Made by a program: the position numbers and the translations under genes. A model generated the notes under the pieces. That model searched no databases. It was not told the origin of the DNA and saw only the letters and a list, made by a program, of their open reading frames with translations. A stretch of DNA of 64,000 nt from Actinomycetales bacterium (GTDB lineage Bacteria > Actinomycetota > Actinomycetes > Actinomycetales > Dermatophilaceae): NCBI GenBank assembly GCA_016711095.1, contig JADJTP010000002.1:620001-684000 (forward strand), given 5' to 3'. Every line of letters begins with the position of its first letter. Position 1 is the first letter of the stretch. Positions 53,302 through 62,109 of the stretch are shown in pieces.

Positions 53302-54741
53302 CTGAGGGGCCGCGGGCTGCAGCAGCGCCACGCATTCCACGTGTTGGGTCATCGGGGGGGGGGGGTCGGTGGGGGGTGTCTCGGGGCCGGGGAGGGCCGG
53401 GTGGCCAAAGGGCCGGACCCGCCCGGGGGGGGCCAGGCCGGCGCCGCCGGGGGCGCCACGCTCCGCAGGTCGGCACTCTCGGCCACTCCCGTGTTGGGTC
53501 ATCGGGAACAGGTCGTATGCCGTGAGGTCAGCGAGCACGTAGCCGCCGTCCCGCGCGTAGGCCAGGTCACGGGCCAACGCCGCCGGATCGCACGCCACAT
53601 AGGCGATCGCGCGAGGCTTCAGGCGGCATACGGCCTCGATGACCGCGCGTCCCGCCCCGGTCCGGGGAGGATCCAGCACGACCAGGTCGGCGCTGGGCAG
53701 CGTCGCCGCCGCCTGCTCGACGCGCGCCTGACGGAAGCTCACCCACGGTCGATCCACCGCGTTCCCCATGCCGTCGGCGACCGCCCGCGCGTCACTCTCG
53801 ACGGCGTGCACCGCGCCCGAGGCCCCCACCGCATCGGCGAGGGCGAGGGCAAACAGCCCCACCCCGGCATAAAGGTCGAGCACCCGCTCTCCGCGCTGCG
53901 CAGCAAGCCCGCCGAGCACTCGGTCCACCAGGGCCGCCGCCGCGCTCGGGTGCACCTGCCAGAAACCCCGTGCCGCCAGGCGCAGCTCACCCGACCACCG
54001 ATCGGCCGCTACCAGCTGGGTGATCTCCGGGCCGCTTCCGCCACTCGGCACCGGCACAACCACCGTCCCGGAATCGGCGACGACCACGTCGAGCGCCCGC
54101 TCGCCGGTCCAGTCCTGTCCGAGCACGTCCGTGGTGAGCAGGTCAGGGTGCGCGATCGGACATTCGGTGATCGGCAGCACCGCGTGCGAGCGATGTGGTC
54201 GCAGGCCCGCGCGCCCGTCAGGCCCGACGGCGAACTCCATCCGGGTGCGCCAATGGAACCCCGAGTCGTCTCCGGGCAACGCCTCGACCCGCACCGGCCG
54301 CTCGAGCCCTGCCAGCCGCCGCAACTGTTCCTCGACGACGGCCGCCTTCAACTCCCGCTGGGCGGGTAGGGACACATGTTGCCAGTCGCACCCGCCGCAT
54401 CCGCCCGGCCCGGCATGGCGGCATCGCGGATCGACTCGCTCGGCAGCGGCGGTCAGGATCTCGACCGCATCGGCCCGCAGGAAGCGATTCTCAGTGCCAC
54501 CCTCGGTCACCCTTGCCCGGACTCGCTCCCCCGGCATCGTATGCCGCACGAAGACGACGCGACCCTCGTGCCGGGCGACGCAGAACCCGCCGTGCGCGAC
54601 GGAGCCGACCTCGACCTCGATGACCGTCCCGACCAGCGACTCACCCCGAGCGGCGGCGGCCCGCGGCCCGGCATACCGGTCCCGACGCCCAACCCCGGGG
54701 CGATTCCGCCCCCGTGACCGGCCGCCGTGGGACCGTGTCAT
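53290..54741 (-). CDS. TrmA/RlmD-type RNA (uracil-C5) methyltransferase
   Basis: 483 aa. TRAM-like N terminus (GTVIEVEVGSVAHGGFCVAR), an iron-sulfur Cys cluster (CRHAGPGGCGGCDWQHV), SAM motif RVLDLYAGVGLFALALADA, VVLDPPRTGAGRAVIEAV and the catalytic Cys in IAYVACDPAALARDL. Methylates uracil in rRNA or tRNA. The normal end YDLFPMTQHVECVALLQP is split by a 50-codon in-frame insertion between MTQH and a second MTQH, flanked by 17-bp direct repeats and containing a run of 12 G/C. The stop is in the dispersed inverted repeat. Confidence 0.9.
   Translation of the reverse strand: MTRSHGGRSRGRNRPGVGRRDRYAGPRAAAARGESLVGTVIEVEVGSVAHGGFCVARHEGRVVFVRHTMPGERVRARVTEGGTENRFLRADAVEILTAAAERVDPRCRHAGPGGCGGCDWQHVSLPAQRELKAAVVEEQLRRLAGLERPVRVEALPGDDSGFHWRTRMEFAVGPDGRAGLRPHRSHAVLPITECPIAHPDLLTTDVLGQDWTGERALDVVVADSGTVVVPVPSGGSGPEITQLVAADRWSGELRLAARGFWQVHPSAAAALVDRVLGGLAAQRGERVLDLYAGVGLFALALADAVGASGAVHAVESDARAVADGMGNAVDRPWVSFRQARVEQAAATLPSADLVVLDPPRTGAGRAVIEAVCRLKPRAIAYVACDPAALARDLAYARDGGYVLADLTAYDLFPMTQHGSGRECRPAERGAPGGAGLAPPGRVRPFGHPALPGPETPPTDPPPPMTQHVECVALLQPAAPQRRD
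53340..53506. repeat. 17-bp direct repeats flanking a G-rich 150-bp insertion
   Basis: CGTGTTGGGTCATCGGG at 53340-53356 and 53490-53506, spaced exactly 150 bp. The inserted DNA has runs of 12, 6 and 8 G on the plus strand (12-G run at 53354-53365). Confidence 0.88.
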
Positions 54742-54748
54742 GCGCCGC

Positions 54749-56764
54749 TCACGGGACGATGTTCCCGGCGCGTCCGGTCATCGGCCGGTCATACCACTCG
54801 GTGTCCTGACCCTCCGAGGAGCGAAGCTGCCACGGCACGCTCGCGACCATGACTCCCGGGATGAAGTGCAGGCGAACCCGCAGCCGCAGCGCGCTCTGGT
54901 TGTGCAAGAGCTGCTCATACCAATGCCCGACGACATACTCCGGGACGTAGACGATCACGACATCTCGGGGGTTGCCGCTGCGCAACGAGGTGACGTAGTC
55001 GACGACTGGTCGGGTGATCTCTCGGTAGGGCGAGGCGATGATCTTCAGGGTGATCGGCACTTCGCGCTCGATCCAGGCCCGGCGCAACTCGGCGGTGCGC
55101 TCCGGGTCGACCTCGACGGTGATCGCTTCGAGCACCGAGGGGCGGGTGGCGCGGGCATAGGCAATGGCCCGCATCGCGGGCTTGTGCAGCGTGGCGACCA
55201 AGACGATCGCGTGGACCCGGCTGGGGAGAATCGACTCGCCCTCATCACGCAGGCTGAGCTCTTGACTGACCGCTCGATAGTGCCGGTTGATGCCGAGCAT
55301 CATCGCGAAGAGGATCGCCATGCCCAGCAACGCCCACTTCGCCCCGAGGTTGAACTTGGTCAGCAATACGACCATGAGCACGAGGCCCGACATCGCTGCA
55401 CCGACGATGTTGATGACCCGGCTGCTGCGCATCTGGCGGCGCACCCGCGGGTCCTGCTCGACGGCGAGGTGCCGATTCCAGTGTCTGACCATCCCGATCT
55501 GGCTGACGGTGAAGGACACGAAGACCCCGACGATATAGAGGTTGATGAGTTCGGTGACCTTGGCCTCATAGGCCACGATGAGCCCGATCGCGGCGGCGGC
55601 GAGGATCATGATCCCGTTGGAGAAGGCGAGCCGGTCGCCGCGGGTGTGCAACTGTCTCGGCAGGAATCCGTCCTTGGCGAGGATGGACCCGAGCACCGGG
55701 AACCCGTTGAACGCCGTGTTGGCCGCCAGCACGAGGATGAAGCCGGTCACCACGGAGATGACGACGGCGCCCGCGCCGAAACCTCCGAAGACGACGCGCG
55801 CCAACTGACCCAGGACAGGGTCCTGGATGTAGCTGTCGCCGACCGGAACCCCGTCCCGCAACAACTGCTCACCGGGGTGGTGCGCGAACTTGATGCCGGC
55901 CTTACCGGCGAGGAAGACGTTGAGCGAGAGCATCGTCACCGACAGCACTCCCATGAGCAGCAGCGTCGTCGCCGCGTTCTTGCTCTTGGGCTTCTGGAAG
56001 GCGGGCACCCCATTGGAGATCGCCTCGACGCCGGTCAGGGCAGCACACCCCGAGGAGAAGGCCCGCAACAACAGGAAGACCATCGCGATTCCCGCGAGCT
56101 GTTCCATCCCGGGCTCGGGCAGCAGTTCCAAGGCCGCCGACTCGGCCGTCCCCAGTCGCCCGGTCGCCAGCTGCACCAGCCCGTAGATCCCCATGCCGAT
56201 GACGCTCACCATGAACGCGTAGACCGGCACGGCGAAGGCCTTGCCCGATTCGCGGATCCCCCGCAGGTTCATGGCCATGAGCAGCACCACGAGCGCCACC
56301 GCGAGCGGCACCTCCTGGCCACGTAGGGAAGGCAAGGCCGTCGCGGCATACTGCACACCCGAGGAGATCGACACCGCGACGGTGAGAACGTAGTCGACGA
56401 GCAGCGCGCTGGCCACCGTCAAGCCGGCCCGCGGTCCGAGGTTGACCGTCGCCACCTCGTAGTCCCCGCCGCCGCTCGGATAGGCGCGGACGTTCTGGCG
56501 GTAGGACGCGACGACGACGAGCATCACCACGACGACCCCCGCGGTCACGCCGAGCGAGTTGGTCGCCATGAAGGCCCCGCCGGCCATGCCGAGAGTGAGC
56601 AGGATCTCGTCGGGCGCGTAGGCGTTGGAGGACAGCGCGTCGCTGGCAAAGACCGGCAGGGCCAGCCTCTTGGGTAGCAGGGTCTCCCCGAGACGGTCGC
56701 TGCGCATCGCACGCCCGAGGAGGATGCGCTTGACCACCTGTCCGGATCTGGGCACGACCGACAT
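54749..56764 (-). CDS. APC-family potassium importer (KimA-like)
   Basis: 671 aa. About 12 hydrophobic segments in the first 470 residues, opening with LPVFASDALSSNAYAPDEIL, then SYRQNVRAYPSGGGDYEVAT and AFSSGCAALTGVEAISNGVP, the pattern of KimA-type APC transporters. The soluble C-terminal part (SRVHAIVLVATLHKPAMRAI) resembles the USP-like domain of KimA, which binds c-di-AMP in Bacillus. Only 41 nt separate it from a divergent TrkA pair, supporting a potassium role. The c-di-AMP link is inference. Confidence 0.82.
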   Translation of the reverse strand: MSVVPRSGQVVKRILLGRAMRSDRLGETLLPKRLALPVFASDALSSNAYAPDEILLTLGMAGGAFMATNSLGVTAGVVVVMLVVVASYRQNVRAYPSGGGDYEVATVNLGPRAGLTVASALLVDYVLTVAVSISSGVQYAATALPSLRGQEVPLAVALVVLLMAMNLRGIRESGKAFAVPVYAFMVSVIGMGIYGLVQLATGRLGTAESAALELLPEPGMEQLAGIAMVFLLLRAFSSGCAALTGVEAISNGVPAFQKPKSKNAATTLLLMGVLSVTMLSLNVFLAGKAGIKFAHHPGEQLLRDGVPVGDSYIQDPVLGQLARVVFGGFGAGAVVISVVTGFILVLAANTAFNGFPVLGSILAKDGFLPRQLHTRGDRLAFSNGIMILAAAAIGLIVAYEAKVTELINLYIVGVFVSFTVSQIGMVRHWNRHLAVEQDPRVRRQMRSSRVINIVGAAMSGLVLMVVLLTKFNLGAKWALLGMAILFAMMLGINRHYRAVSQELSLRDEGESILPSRVHAIVLVATLHKPAMRAIAYARATRPSVLEAITVEVDPERTAELRRAWIEREVPITLKIIASPYREITRPVVDYVTSLRSGNPRDVVIVYVPEYVVGHWYEQLLHNQSALRLRVRLHFIPGVMVASVPWQLRSSEGQDTEWYDRPMTGRAGNIVP

Positions 56765-56805
56765 CGTATGCCGCGCGCCGCGCGGGCGCGGTGTAGCGTC
56801 GAACC

Positions 56806-57468
56806 GTGCATTTCGTCATCATGGGCTGCGGCCGCGTCGGGGCTACCCTCGCCCGGAGCCTGTCCGACGGCGGCTATGACGTTGCGGTTATCGACATGGA
56901 CGCCACGTCGTTCCGGCGCCTGGGCAGCAGCTTCGAGGGCAAGACGGTCACCGGGATGGGCTTCGACCGTGGGGTGCTCGTCGCCGCCGGCATCCGCCAG
57001 GCGTACGCGTTCGCTGCGGTGTCCAGCGGAGACAACTCCAACATCCTCGCCGCCCGCGTCGCCCGCGAAACCTTCGGTGTCGAGCACGTCGCCGCCCGCA
57101 TCTACGACCCGCGGCGCGCTGCGGTCTACCAGCGGCTCGGGATCCCGACCGTGGCGACGGTCCGCTGGACGGCCGACCAGATCATCCACCGGCTACTTCC
57201 CCAGGGGTCGGTGCCGGCGTTCACCGACCCGAGCGGCAAGGTGGTCCTCGCCGAGGTGCCCGTGTCGAGCGGGTGGGTGGGCAAGCCGATCCCCGAGGTC
57301 GAGCGCCTGGCCGAAACACGGGTGGCGTTCCTCACCCGCCTGGGCGACGGGCTCGTGCCCACGCCGTCGACCGTGCTCCAAGATGGCGACTTCGTGCACG
57401 TGGCTGCCCTCGCGGCCGACCTGACGCGGCTGGAGCGCACCTTCGCCGCAATGCCACCCACCGAATAG
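56806..57468 (+). CDS. TrkA family potassium uptake protein 1
   Basis: 220 aa from GTG 56806. RCK N domain: VIMGCGRVGATLARSLSDGG (NAD Rossmann loop), VAVIDMDATSFRRL and SSGDNSNILAARVARE; RCK C domain: LAEVPVSSGWVGKPIPEVER. Nucleotide-sensing regulatory subunit (CeoB-like). It pairs with the next gene and faces the KimA-like importer. Confidence 0.92.
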   Translation: MHFVIMGCGRVGATLARSLSDGGYDVAVIDMDATSFRRLGSSFEGKTVTGMGFDRGVLVAAGIRQAYAFAAVSSGDNSNILAARVARETFGVEHVAARIYDPRRAAVYQRLGIPTVATVRWTADQIIHRLLPQGSVPAFTDPSGKVVLAEVPVSSGWVGKPIPEVERLAETRVAFLTRLGDGLVPTPSTVLQDGDFVHVAALAADLTRLERTFAAMPPTE

Positions 57469-57493
57469 GGCCACCCACCGACTAGGAGTGTCC

Positions 57494-58192
57494 ATGCGCG
57501 TCGTCATCGCCGGAGCCGGTAGCGTCGGCCGCTCGATTGCCCGCGAGTTGCTGCACAACGGTCACCAGGTGCTGCTCGTCGACCGGGGCGCCGACGACAC
57601 CATCACCTCACGGGTTCCCGAGGCGACCTGGCTGAGGGCCGACGCGTGCGAGCTGGCCTCTCTCGAGGAGGCGCGGCTGCACGAGTGCGACGTCGTCGTC
57701 GCCGCAACCGGCGATGACAAGGCCAACCTGGTCGTCTCGCTGCTGGCCAAGACGGAGTTCGGGGTGCCGCGCACGGTGGCCCGGGTCAACAACCCGCGCA
57801 ATGAGTGGATGTTCGACGAGTCGTGGGGTGTCGATGTCGCCGTGTCGACCCCACGGCTGATGACCGCGCTCGTCGAGGAGGCAGTGAGCATCGGCGACCT
57901 CGTACGCGTCTTCGAGTTCCGCCAGGCCAAGACGTCGATGGTGGAGATGACTCTGCCGCCCAACAGCCCCTTCGCCGGCGCGCGGGTCGGCGACATCCCG
58001 TGGCCCCGCGAGACCGTGCTCGTCGGCATCATCCGCGAGAGCCGCCCGCTGGCGCCCACCCGTGACGACGCCCTCGAGCCCCATGACGAGTTGCTTTTCA
58101 TCGCGGCCCGCGACATGGAAGACGAGCTTGAGAACCTGCTCTCGCCTGGCCACCTGCCCCGCGGCCAGCACGACGACGAAAACGACGCCTGA
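57494..58192 (+). CDS. TrkA family potassium uptake protein 2
   Basis: 232 aa from ATG 57494, placed 5 nt after AGGAG (GTG 57488 would lie within the ribosome site). RVVIAGAGSVGRSIARELLH, VLLVDRGADDTITSR, VVAATGDDKANLVVSLLAKT and a C-terminal RCK-C domain (FAGARVGDIPWPRETVLVGI). CeoC-like partner of the upstream protein, 25 nt away. Confidence 0.92.
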   Translation: MRVVIAGAGSVGRSIARELLHNGHQVLLVDRGADDTITSRVPEATWLRADACELASLEEARLHECDVVVAATGDDKANLVVSLLAKTEFGVPRTVARVNNPRNEWMFDESWGVDVAVSTPRLMTALVEEAVSIGDLVRVFEFRQAKTSMVEMTLPPNSPFAGARVGDIPWPRETVLVGIIRESRPLAPTRDDALEPHDELLFIAARDMEDELENLLSPGHLPRGQHDDENDA

Positions 58193-58202
58193 CAACCTGT
58201 AT

Positions 58203-58219
58203 GCCGCGCCGGGCGCGGC
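58203..58219. terminator. Hairpin between convergent trkA and DUF3159 genes
   Basis: GCCGCGC-CGG-GCGCGGC, a 7-bp perfect stem in the 34-nt space between two convergent genes; could end transcription from both sides. Confidence 0.55.
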
Positions 58220-58226
58220 AGCCGGG

Positions 58227-59024
58227 TCAGCGCCGCGGAGTGTCCAGGGGGGTGTGGCCCCGTAACAACATCAGCGCTCCGACGCCGACCGCCCCCAGGT
58301 AGGCCGGCCAGCCGAGCACGAGCTTGGCGATCCCGAGAGCCTCGACCTGGCCCTGCAGATAGAGCGGGATCTGGACCGACAGGCGCACCACCGCGAGACC
58401 GACGAGCACCCATCCGAGTCGGCTGGCCACCCGCACGATGCCCTCGTGCCGACGCCACGAGGTGAAGGCTGCCGTGACCGCAGCCGCGTCGGCCTGCTCG
58501 GCGACCTCCGCCGCGGCTCGCTCGCTCTCCTCGAGGCGGCTGCGCGCTGCCCGCGCTGCACGGGAACCGGACGAGCGGACCCGCGCCGACGCTTCGACAA
58601 GCTCGGGATCGCCGGCAGCGATGAGAAAGCCGAAGAGGGGCCAGCGCACGAGGTTGGTCACCGTGAACAGCAGCAGGGAGAAGCCGGTCTGGATCATCCC
58701 GGGCAGGAAAGCATCCTGAGCGCGACCGGTCCGGGCGGCGAAGAAGCCGGCGACCGCGACCGCCAGGACCGACAACCCGACATAACGCAATGTCTGCCCT
58801 TGGACCAACCGCACTGCCGCGACCCCCGCAGCCACGACGATCGCAGCCAGCGCGGCCACCGTCACCTCGGCGGTCCGATTCCACGTGACGACGAAGGCGA
58901 CGGTAGGAATCGCCGACTCCAGTGCCCCCCGCCAGCCGCCGAACGCCGCGGTGAGCCGGGCGCGCAACAACTGTTCGACCGTAAGGAAGGGCTCGTTCCT
59001 GTCGGCCCCTGCGGGCTCAGACAT
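58227..59024 (-). CDS. DUF3159 membrane protein
   Basis: 265 aa. Six or more hydrophobic segments (VTVAALAAIVVAAGVAAVRL, GLSVLAVAVAGFFAARTG, TGFSLLLFTVTNLVRWPLFG, VLVGLAVVRLSVQIPLYL) with the conserved NLVRWPLFGF, the DUF3159 signature. Always linked to the OB-fold and DUF3710 genes in actinobacteria; role unknown. ATG 59024 overlaps the OB gene end by 8 nt. Confidence 0.88.
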   Translation of the reverse strand: MSEPAGADRNEPFLTVEQLLRARLTAAFGGWRGALESAIPTVAFVVTWNRTAEVTVAALAAIVVAAGVAAVRLVQGQTLRYVGLSVLAVAVAGFFAARTGRAQDAFLPGMIQTGFSLLLFTVTNLVRWPLFGFLIAAGDPELVEASARVRSSGSRAARAARSRLEESERAAAEVAEQADAAAVTAAFTSWRRHEGIVRVASRLGWVLVGLAVVRLSVQIPLYLQGQVEALGIAKLVLGWPAYLGAVGVGALMLLRGHTPLDTPRR

Positions 59025-59406
59025 CCTGGGGCACGATCTCGTAGGCGGGGTTGTAGATCGTCCTGACCCCGCGAAGTTGGGTCACCCGCCCCTGGACGCG
59101 CAGTATCACCCCTGGCTCGATCCCGACGATCGCGCGACGACCAAGCCAGACCAACGTGATCGCATCGGTCCCGTCGAAGAGCTCGACGACGAGGGCTGCC
59201 ACCTGCACCTGAGGTCGAAGGGCGACCGATCGCACCTCCCCGACGACGGTCGCCCGCTGCCGCTCGACAAGCTCTGCGATCGGTGTCGCGCCGAGGCTCA
59301 CGCTCGTGTCGTGCAGTTCATCGGCGTCAAGCTGGACCGAGGTCTTGGTCAGTCGCTCGAGCAGACGCCGAGCCAACCCCCCAGGAGCCCCCGGTTCGGT
59401 CGCCAC
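59017..59406 (-). CDS. OB-fold nucleic acid binding protein
   Basis: 129 aa from GTG 59406. LVERQRATVVGEVRSVALRP, ALVVELFDGTDAITLVWLGR and VILRVQGRVTQLRGVRTIYN form one OB fold like those that precede DUF3159 in actinobacteria. It may bind single-stranded nucleic acid; no partner is proven. One base separates it from the DUF3710 stop. Confidence 0.87.
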   Translation of the reverse strand: MATEPGAPGGLARRLLERLTKTSVQLDADELHDTSVSLGATPIAELVERQRATVVGEVRSVALRPQVQVAALVVELFDGTDAITLVWLGRRAIVGIEPGVILRVQGRVTQLRGVRTIYNPAYEIVPQDV

Positions 59407-59407
59407 G

Positions 59408-60160
59408 TCAGTGCACCTCGGTGATCTCTGGACCTCGGGCGAACGGGCGAAGGTCGTCGGCACTCTGCGGCTCGTCGACGGCAGGGGAGGTCTCAGGCTC
59501 CGCCTGCTCAAGCTGCGGCACCACCAGGGGCAACAACTCGCGCGGCGGCATCGCCTCTGCTCCTCGGACGACGACCGTCGCCCGGATAGCCTCGATCAGC
59601 GGCGCGGCGGCCGCGTCGTTGACAGCGGCCGGTCCCGAGAGGACCGCCCGCAGGAACCAGCGCGGCCCGTCGATACCGATGAAACGCATCGGTGCACCGC
59701 CGCGCGGGTGAACGTGGAGCTCCTTGCCGAAGGCCCCGTCCGCCGCGTCAGCCAGACCTCCGTCAGCCACGACGGCCTCGACGATCTCGACCCGGATCTC
59801 CGGCCAGATCCCCTCGGTGCGGGGGGCGGCATACGCCTGCAGCTGGGCAGCGGAAGCGCCGAGCTGCAGTTGGACGCTCACGGGCTTCCCGGCAGCCTCG
59901 TCCATCTCCAGGGCAAGCACCAGCCCGTCGACCTGCGCGATCATCAGCGCTCCCAGGTCGAGATAGTTGCCGACATCGGTGACCTCGGAACGGTCGAACG
60001 GGCCCCGCAGCCGACTCACCGGCGCCTCGGACACGTCGTCGTCAGCTGCCCCATCGGGCGCATCCTCGCTTCCGTATGGCGCGTGTGCGCCGGCAGCGGC
60101 CGCTGCCTCAGCGTCCTCAGCCGGGTCAGGCAGGTCGCGCTTGCGTCCGAAGAGTCCCAC
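59408..60160 (-). CDS. DUF3710 family protein
   Basis: 250 aa. GLFGRKR start, an acidic linker, then GPFDRSEVTDVGNYLDLGAL, SVQLQLGASAAQLQAYAAPR, EGIWPEIRVEIVEAV and MRFIGIDGPRWFLRAVLSGP. Conserved actinobacterial family of unknown function, soluble. Third gene of the DUF4193-dut-DUF3710-OB-DUF3159 run. Confidence 0.9.
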   Translation of the reverse strand: MGLFGRKRDLPDPAEDAEAAAAAGAHAPYGSEDAPDGAADDDVSEAPVSRLRGPFDRSEVTDVGNYLDLGALMIAQVDGLVLALEMDEAAGKPVSVQLQLGASAAQLQAYAAPRTEGIWPEIRVEIVEAVVADGGLADAADGAFGKELHVHPRGGAPMRFIGIDGPRWFLRAVLSGPAAVNDAAAAPLIEAIRATVVVRGAEAMPPRELLPLVVPQLEQAEPETSPAVDEPQSADDLRPFARGPEITEVH

Positions 60161-60219
60161 TGGGTAGTCCTTTGCTGCTTGAGGTGCGTCACCGAAGCCG
60201 CCGAGCGATCGCCTGGAGG

Positions 60220-60669
60220 TCAGCCGCCGAAACCACCGCTGGCGCCGTGGCCAGTCTCCCCCCGAACACTCTCCGGGAGCGAATCGACCTCAACGAACCG
60301 GACCTGTTCGACGCGCTGCACCACGAGCTGTGCAATCCGATCGCCACGAGCGATCCGGAACTCCTCCCGTGGGTCGAGGTTGACGACGTTGACCATGATC
60401 TCGCCCCGGTACCCCGCGTCGATCGTGCCCGGGGCGTTGACGAGAGTGATCCCATGCCGTGCGGCCAAGCCCGAGCGGGGGTGGGTGAAGGCGGCATACC
60501 CGTCGGGTAGTGCGATCGCCACGCCGGTGGGGACGAGCGAGCGTTCCCCAGGCGCCAGGTCGATGTCGACCCGAGCGTAGAGATCGACTCCGGCGTCCCC
60601 TGGCCGAGCGGATGCCGGAATCGGCAACTGCGGGTCGAGCCGGCGCAGGAGGACCGGCAGCTCGGCCAT
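60220..60669 (-). CDS. dut: dUTP diphosphatase
   Basis: 149 aa from ATG 60669. [20 protein letters not shown] (motif 1), [20 protein letters not shown] (motifs 2 and 3 start), [32 protein letters not shown] and the C-terminal P-loop-like arm [13 protein letters not shown] (motif 5). Removes dUTP and makes dUMP. Overlaps the DUF4193 stop by one base (TGATG). Confidence 0.96.
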   Translation of the reverse strand: MAELPVLLRRLDPQLPIPASARPGDAGVDLYARVDIDLAPGERSLVPTGVAIALPDGYAAFTHPRSGLAARHGITLVNAPGTIDAGYRGEIMVNVVNLDPREEFRIARGDRIAQLVVQRVEQVRFVEVDSLPESVRGETGHGASGGFGG

Positions 60670-60968
60670 CAGGCCACGCACTCCCGGCAGATCATCTGGC
60701 CGCCGGTCGACTTGGCGAGCTGACTGCGGTGGTGCACGAGGAAGCACCGCGAGCAGGTGAACTCGTCGGCCTGCCGCGGGATCACGCGGTAGGACAACTC
60801 CTCACCGGAGAGGTCAGCACCGGGCAGCTCGAAGCCTTCGGCCTGCTCGGCCTCGTCGACGTCGACGCTTGAAGACGTCTTGTCGACCCTCCTGGCTTTG
60901 AGCTCTTCGAGGGAGTCCTCGGACAGGTCGTCATCGGTCTTACGCGGTGCGTCGTAGTCGGTCGCCAT
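60669..60968 (-). CDS. DUF4193 zinc-ribbon protein
   Basis: 99 aa. Acidic N half, then [20 protein letters not shown] and MICRECVA: two CxxC pairs making a zinc ribbon. Conserved in actinobacteria ahead of dut. Function unknown. First gene of the operon; its promoter must lie in 60969-61138. Confidence 0.92.
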   Translation of the reverse strand: MATDYDAPRKTDDDLSEDSLEELKARRVDKTSSSVDVDEAEQAEGFELPGADLSGEELSYRVIPRQADEFTCSRCFLVHHRSQLAKSTGGQMICRECVA

Positions 60969-61138
60969 CCCGTTTGATCTCCTCAGTCACATCCGGCCAG
61001 CAAGGGGGCTCGCGGCAGCCTACGCCCCGACGCCCGGAGTCGTTCCCGGCTGGGTCGAGATCAGTTACGAAGGCCCTGCGGGGGCAGATTGTGCCTCATC
61101 CGCCCGATAAATACACATCGTGTCCGCATAACGAATAT

Positions 61139-61156
61139 TCCGGCGAGTCCGCCGGA
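61139..61156 (-). terminator. Terminator of the inositol monophosphatase gene
   Basis: TCCGGCG-AGTC-CGCCGGA hairpin 6 nt beyond the stop codon, followed in the direction of transcription by ATATTCGTTATG. Confidence 0.75.
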
Positions 61157-61161
61157 GTCTG

Positions 61162-62013
61162 TCACGGATCGACGAGCTCGCGCAGCTGATCGTGCACCAT
61201 GCGGTTCCCGGCCACGGTCAAGGTGACGTCAGGGTCGGCCCCGCCTGGTCCTGACACCACGCCACCGGCCTCGGTGACGATGAGCCAGCCGGCCGCGAGG
61301 TCCCACGGCTTGAGACCCGACTCGTAATAGGCGTCGAGGCGGCCGTCGCCGACCAGGCACAGGTCGACAGCCGCACTGCCGAGCCGCCGGATGTCGCGGA
61401 CCCTCGGCAAGACGGTCGTGAGCACCGCGGCCTGCTCGGCGCGGACGGCGGCCTGGTAACCGAATCCGGTCCCCACCAGCCCCTGAGCGAGCTCGGTGGC
61501 GCCGCCGACGGCCACCTCTCGCGGCGTGCCCCCACCGATCGCGGCGGACCGGGCGCCGCCACGAGCACGAGCCGACCAGGTGACGCCCATGCCGGGCGAG
61601 CACACCGCCCCCACGACCGGGCGCCACCCGGGCTCCGACGGATTGCCGACCACGACAGCCACGGAGACGGCATACAGGGGCATGCCGTAGAGGTAGTTCG
61701 TCGTGCCGTCGATCGGGTCGATGACCCAGGTCAGTCCCGTCTGTGACGGGCTCGCCGAGCCCTCCTCCCCGAGCAGACCGTCCCGCGGACGGGCCGTGAG
61801 TATTCGGTCGCGCAGGAACTCTTCGGAGCGGGTGTCCATGACGGTGACGACGTCGGTGCGAGACGTCTTGGATTGCGCCCCCAGATCACCCGGTCGTTCG
61901 TCGCGAATGAGCCGGGCGGCGGCCTCCGCGAAGTCGACGGCCAGGGCCTCGAGCTCGGCGAGGGTTTCCTCATCCGCAGCGGCGTCGGGCGCGGTGGGGC
62001 GGGAGACGGTCAT
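61162..62013 (-). CDS. Inositol monophosphatase family protein
   Basis: 283 aa. Metal-binding motifs: GEEGSA, WVIDPIDGTTNYLYGMPL and SGLKPWDLAAGWLIVTEAGG. Lithium-sensitive phosphatase fold; substrates include inositol phosphates, histidinol phosphate and FBP in different actinobacterial members (SuhB, HisN, ImpA), which cannot be separated here. Divergent from sepH across 96 nt. Confidence 0.93.
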   Translation of the reverse strand: MTVSRPTAPDAAADEETLAELEALAVDFAEAAARLIRDERPGDLGAQSKTSRTDVVTVMDTRSEEFLRDRILTARPRDGLLGEEGSASPSQTGLTWVIDPIDGTTNYLYGMPLYAVSVAVVVGNPSEPGWRPVVGAVCSPGMGVTWSARARGGARSAAIGGGTPREVAVGGATELAQGLVGTGFGYQAAVRAEQAAVLTTVLPRVRDIRRLGSAAVDLCLVGDGRLDAYYESGLKPWDLAAGWLIVTEAGGVVSGPGGADPDVTLTVAGNRMVHDQLRELVDP

Positions 62014-62109
62014 GATGTCGACAACCTAGCGCGGCGTGGCCGCTTCCCCGGCATGCCGCGGGGTGAGAGAGTCGGATGACGCGTCTGACCTCGGCCCCGG
62101 GAGTGACTC

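Noticed and set aside
53354..53365. Whole G-rich insertion treated as pure sequencing error
   Set aside because: It keeps the reading frame over exactly 50 codons and is bounded by exact 17-bp repeats, so an artefact is possible but not assumed.
54020..56326. 768-aa open frame antisense to the methyltransferase and KimA-like genes
   Set aside because: Runs through two real genes and their gap with no domain.
56765..56805. c-di-AMP riboswitch upstream of the KimA-like gene
   Set aside because: The 41-bp gap is far too short for a ydaO-type riboswitch.
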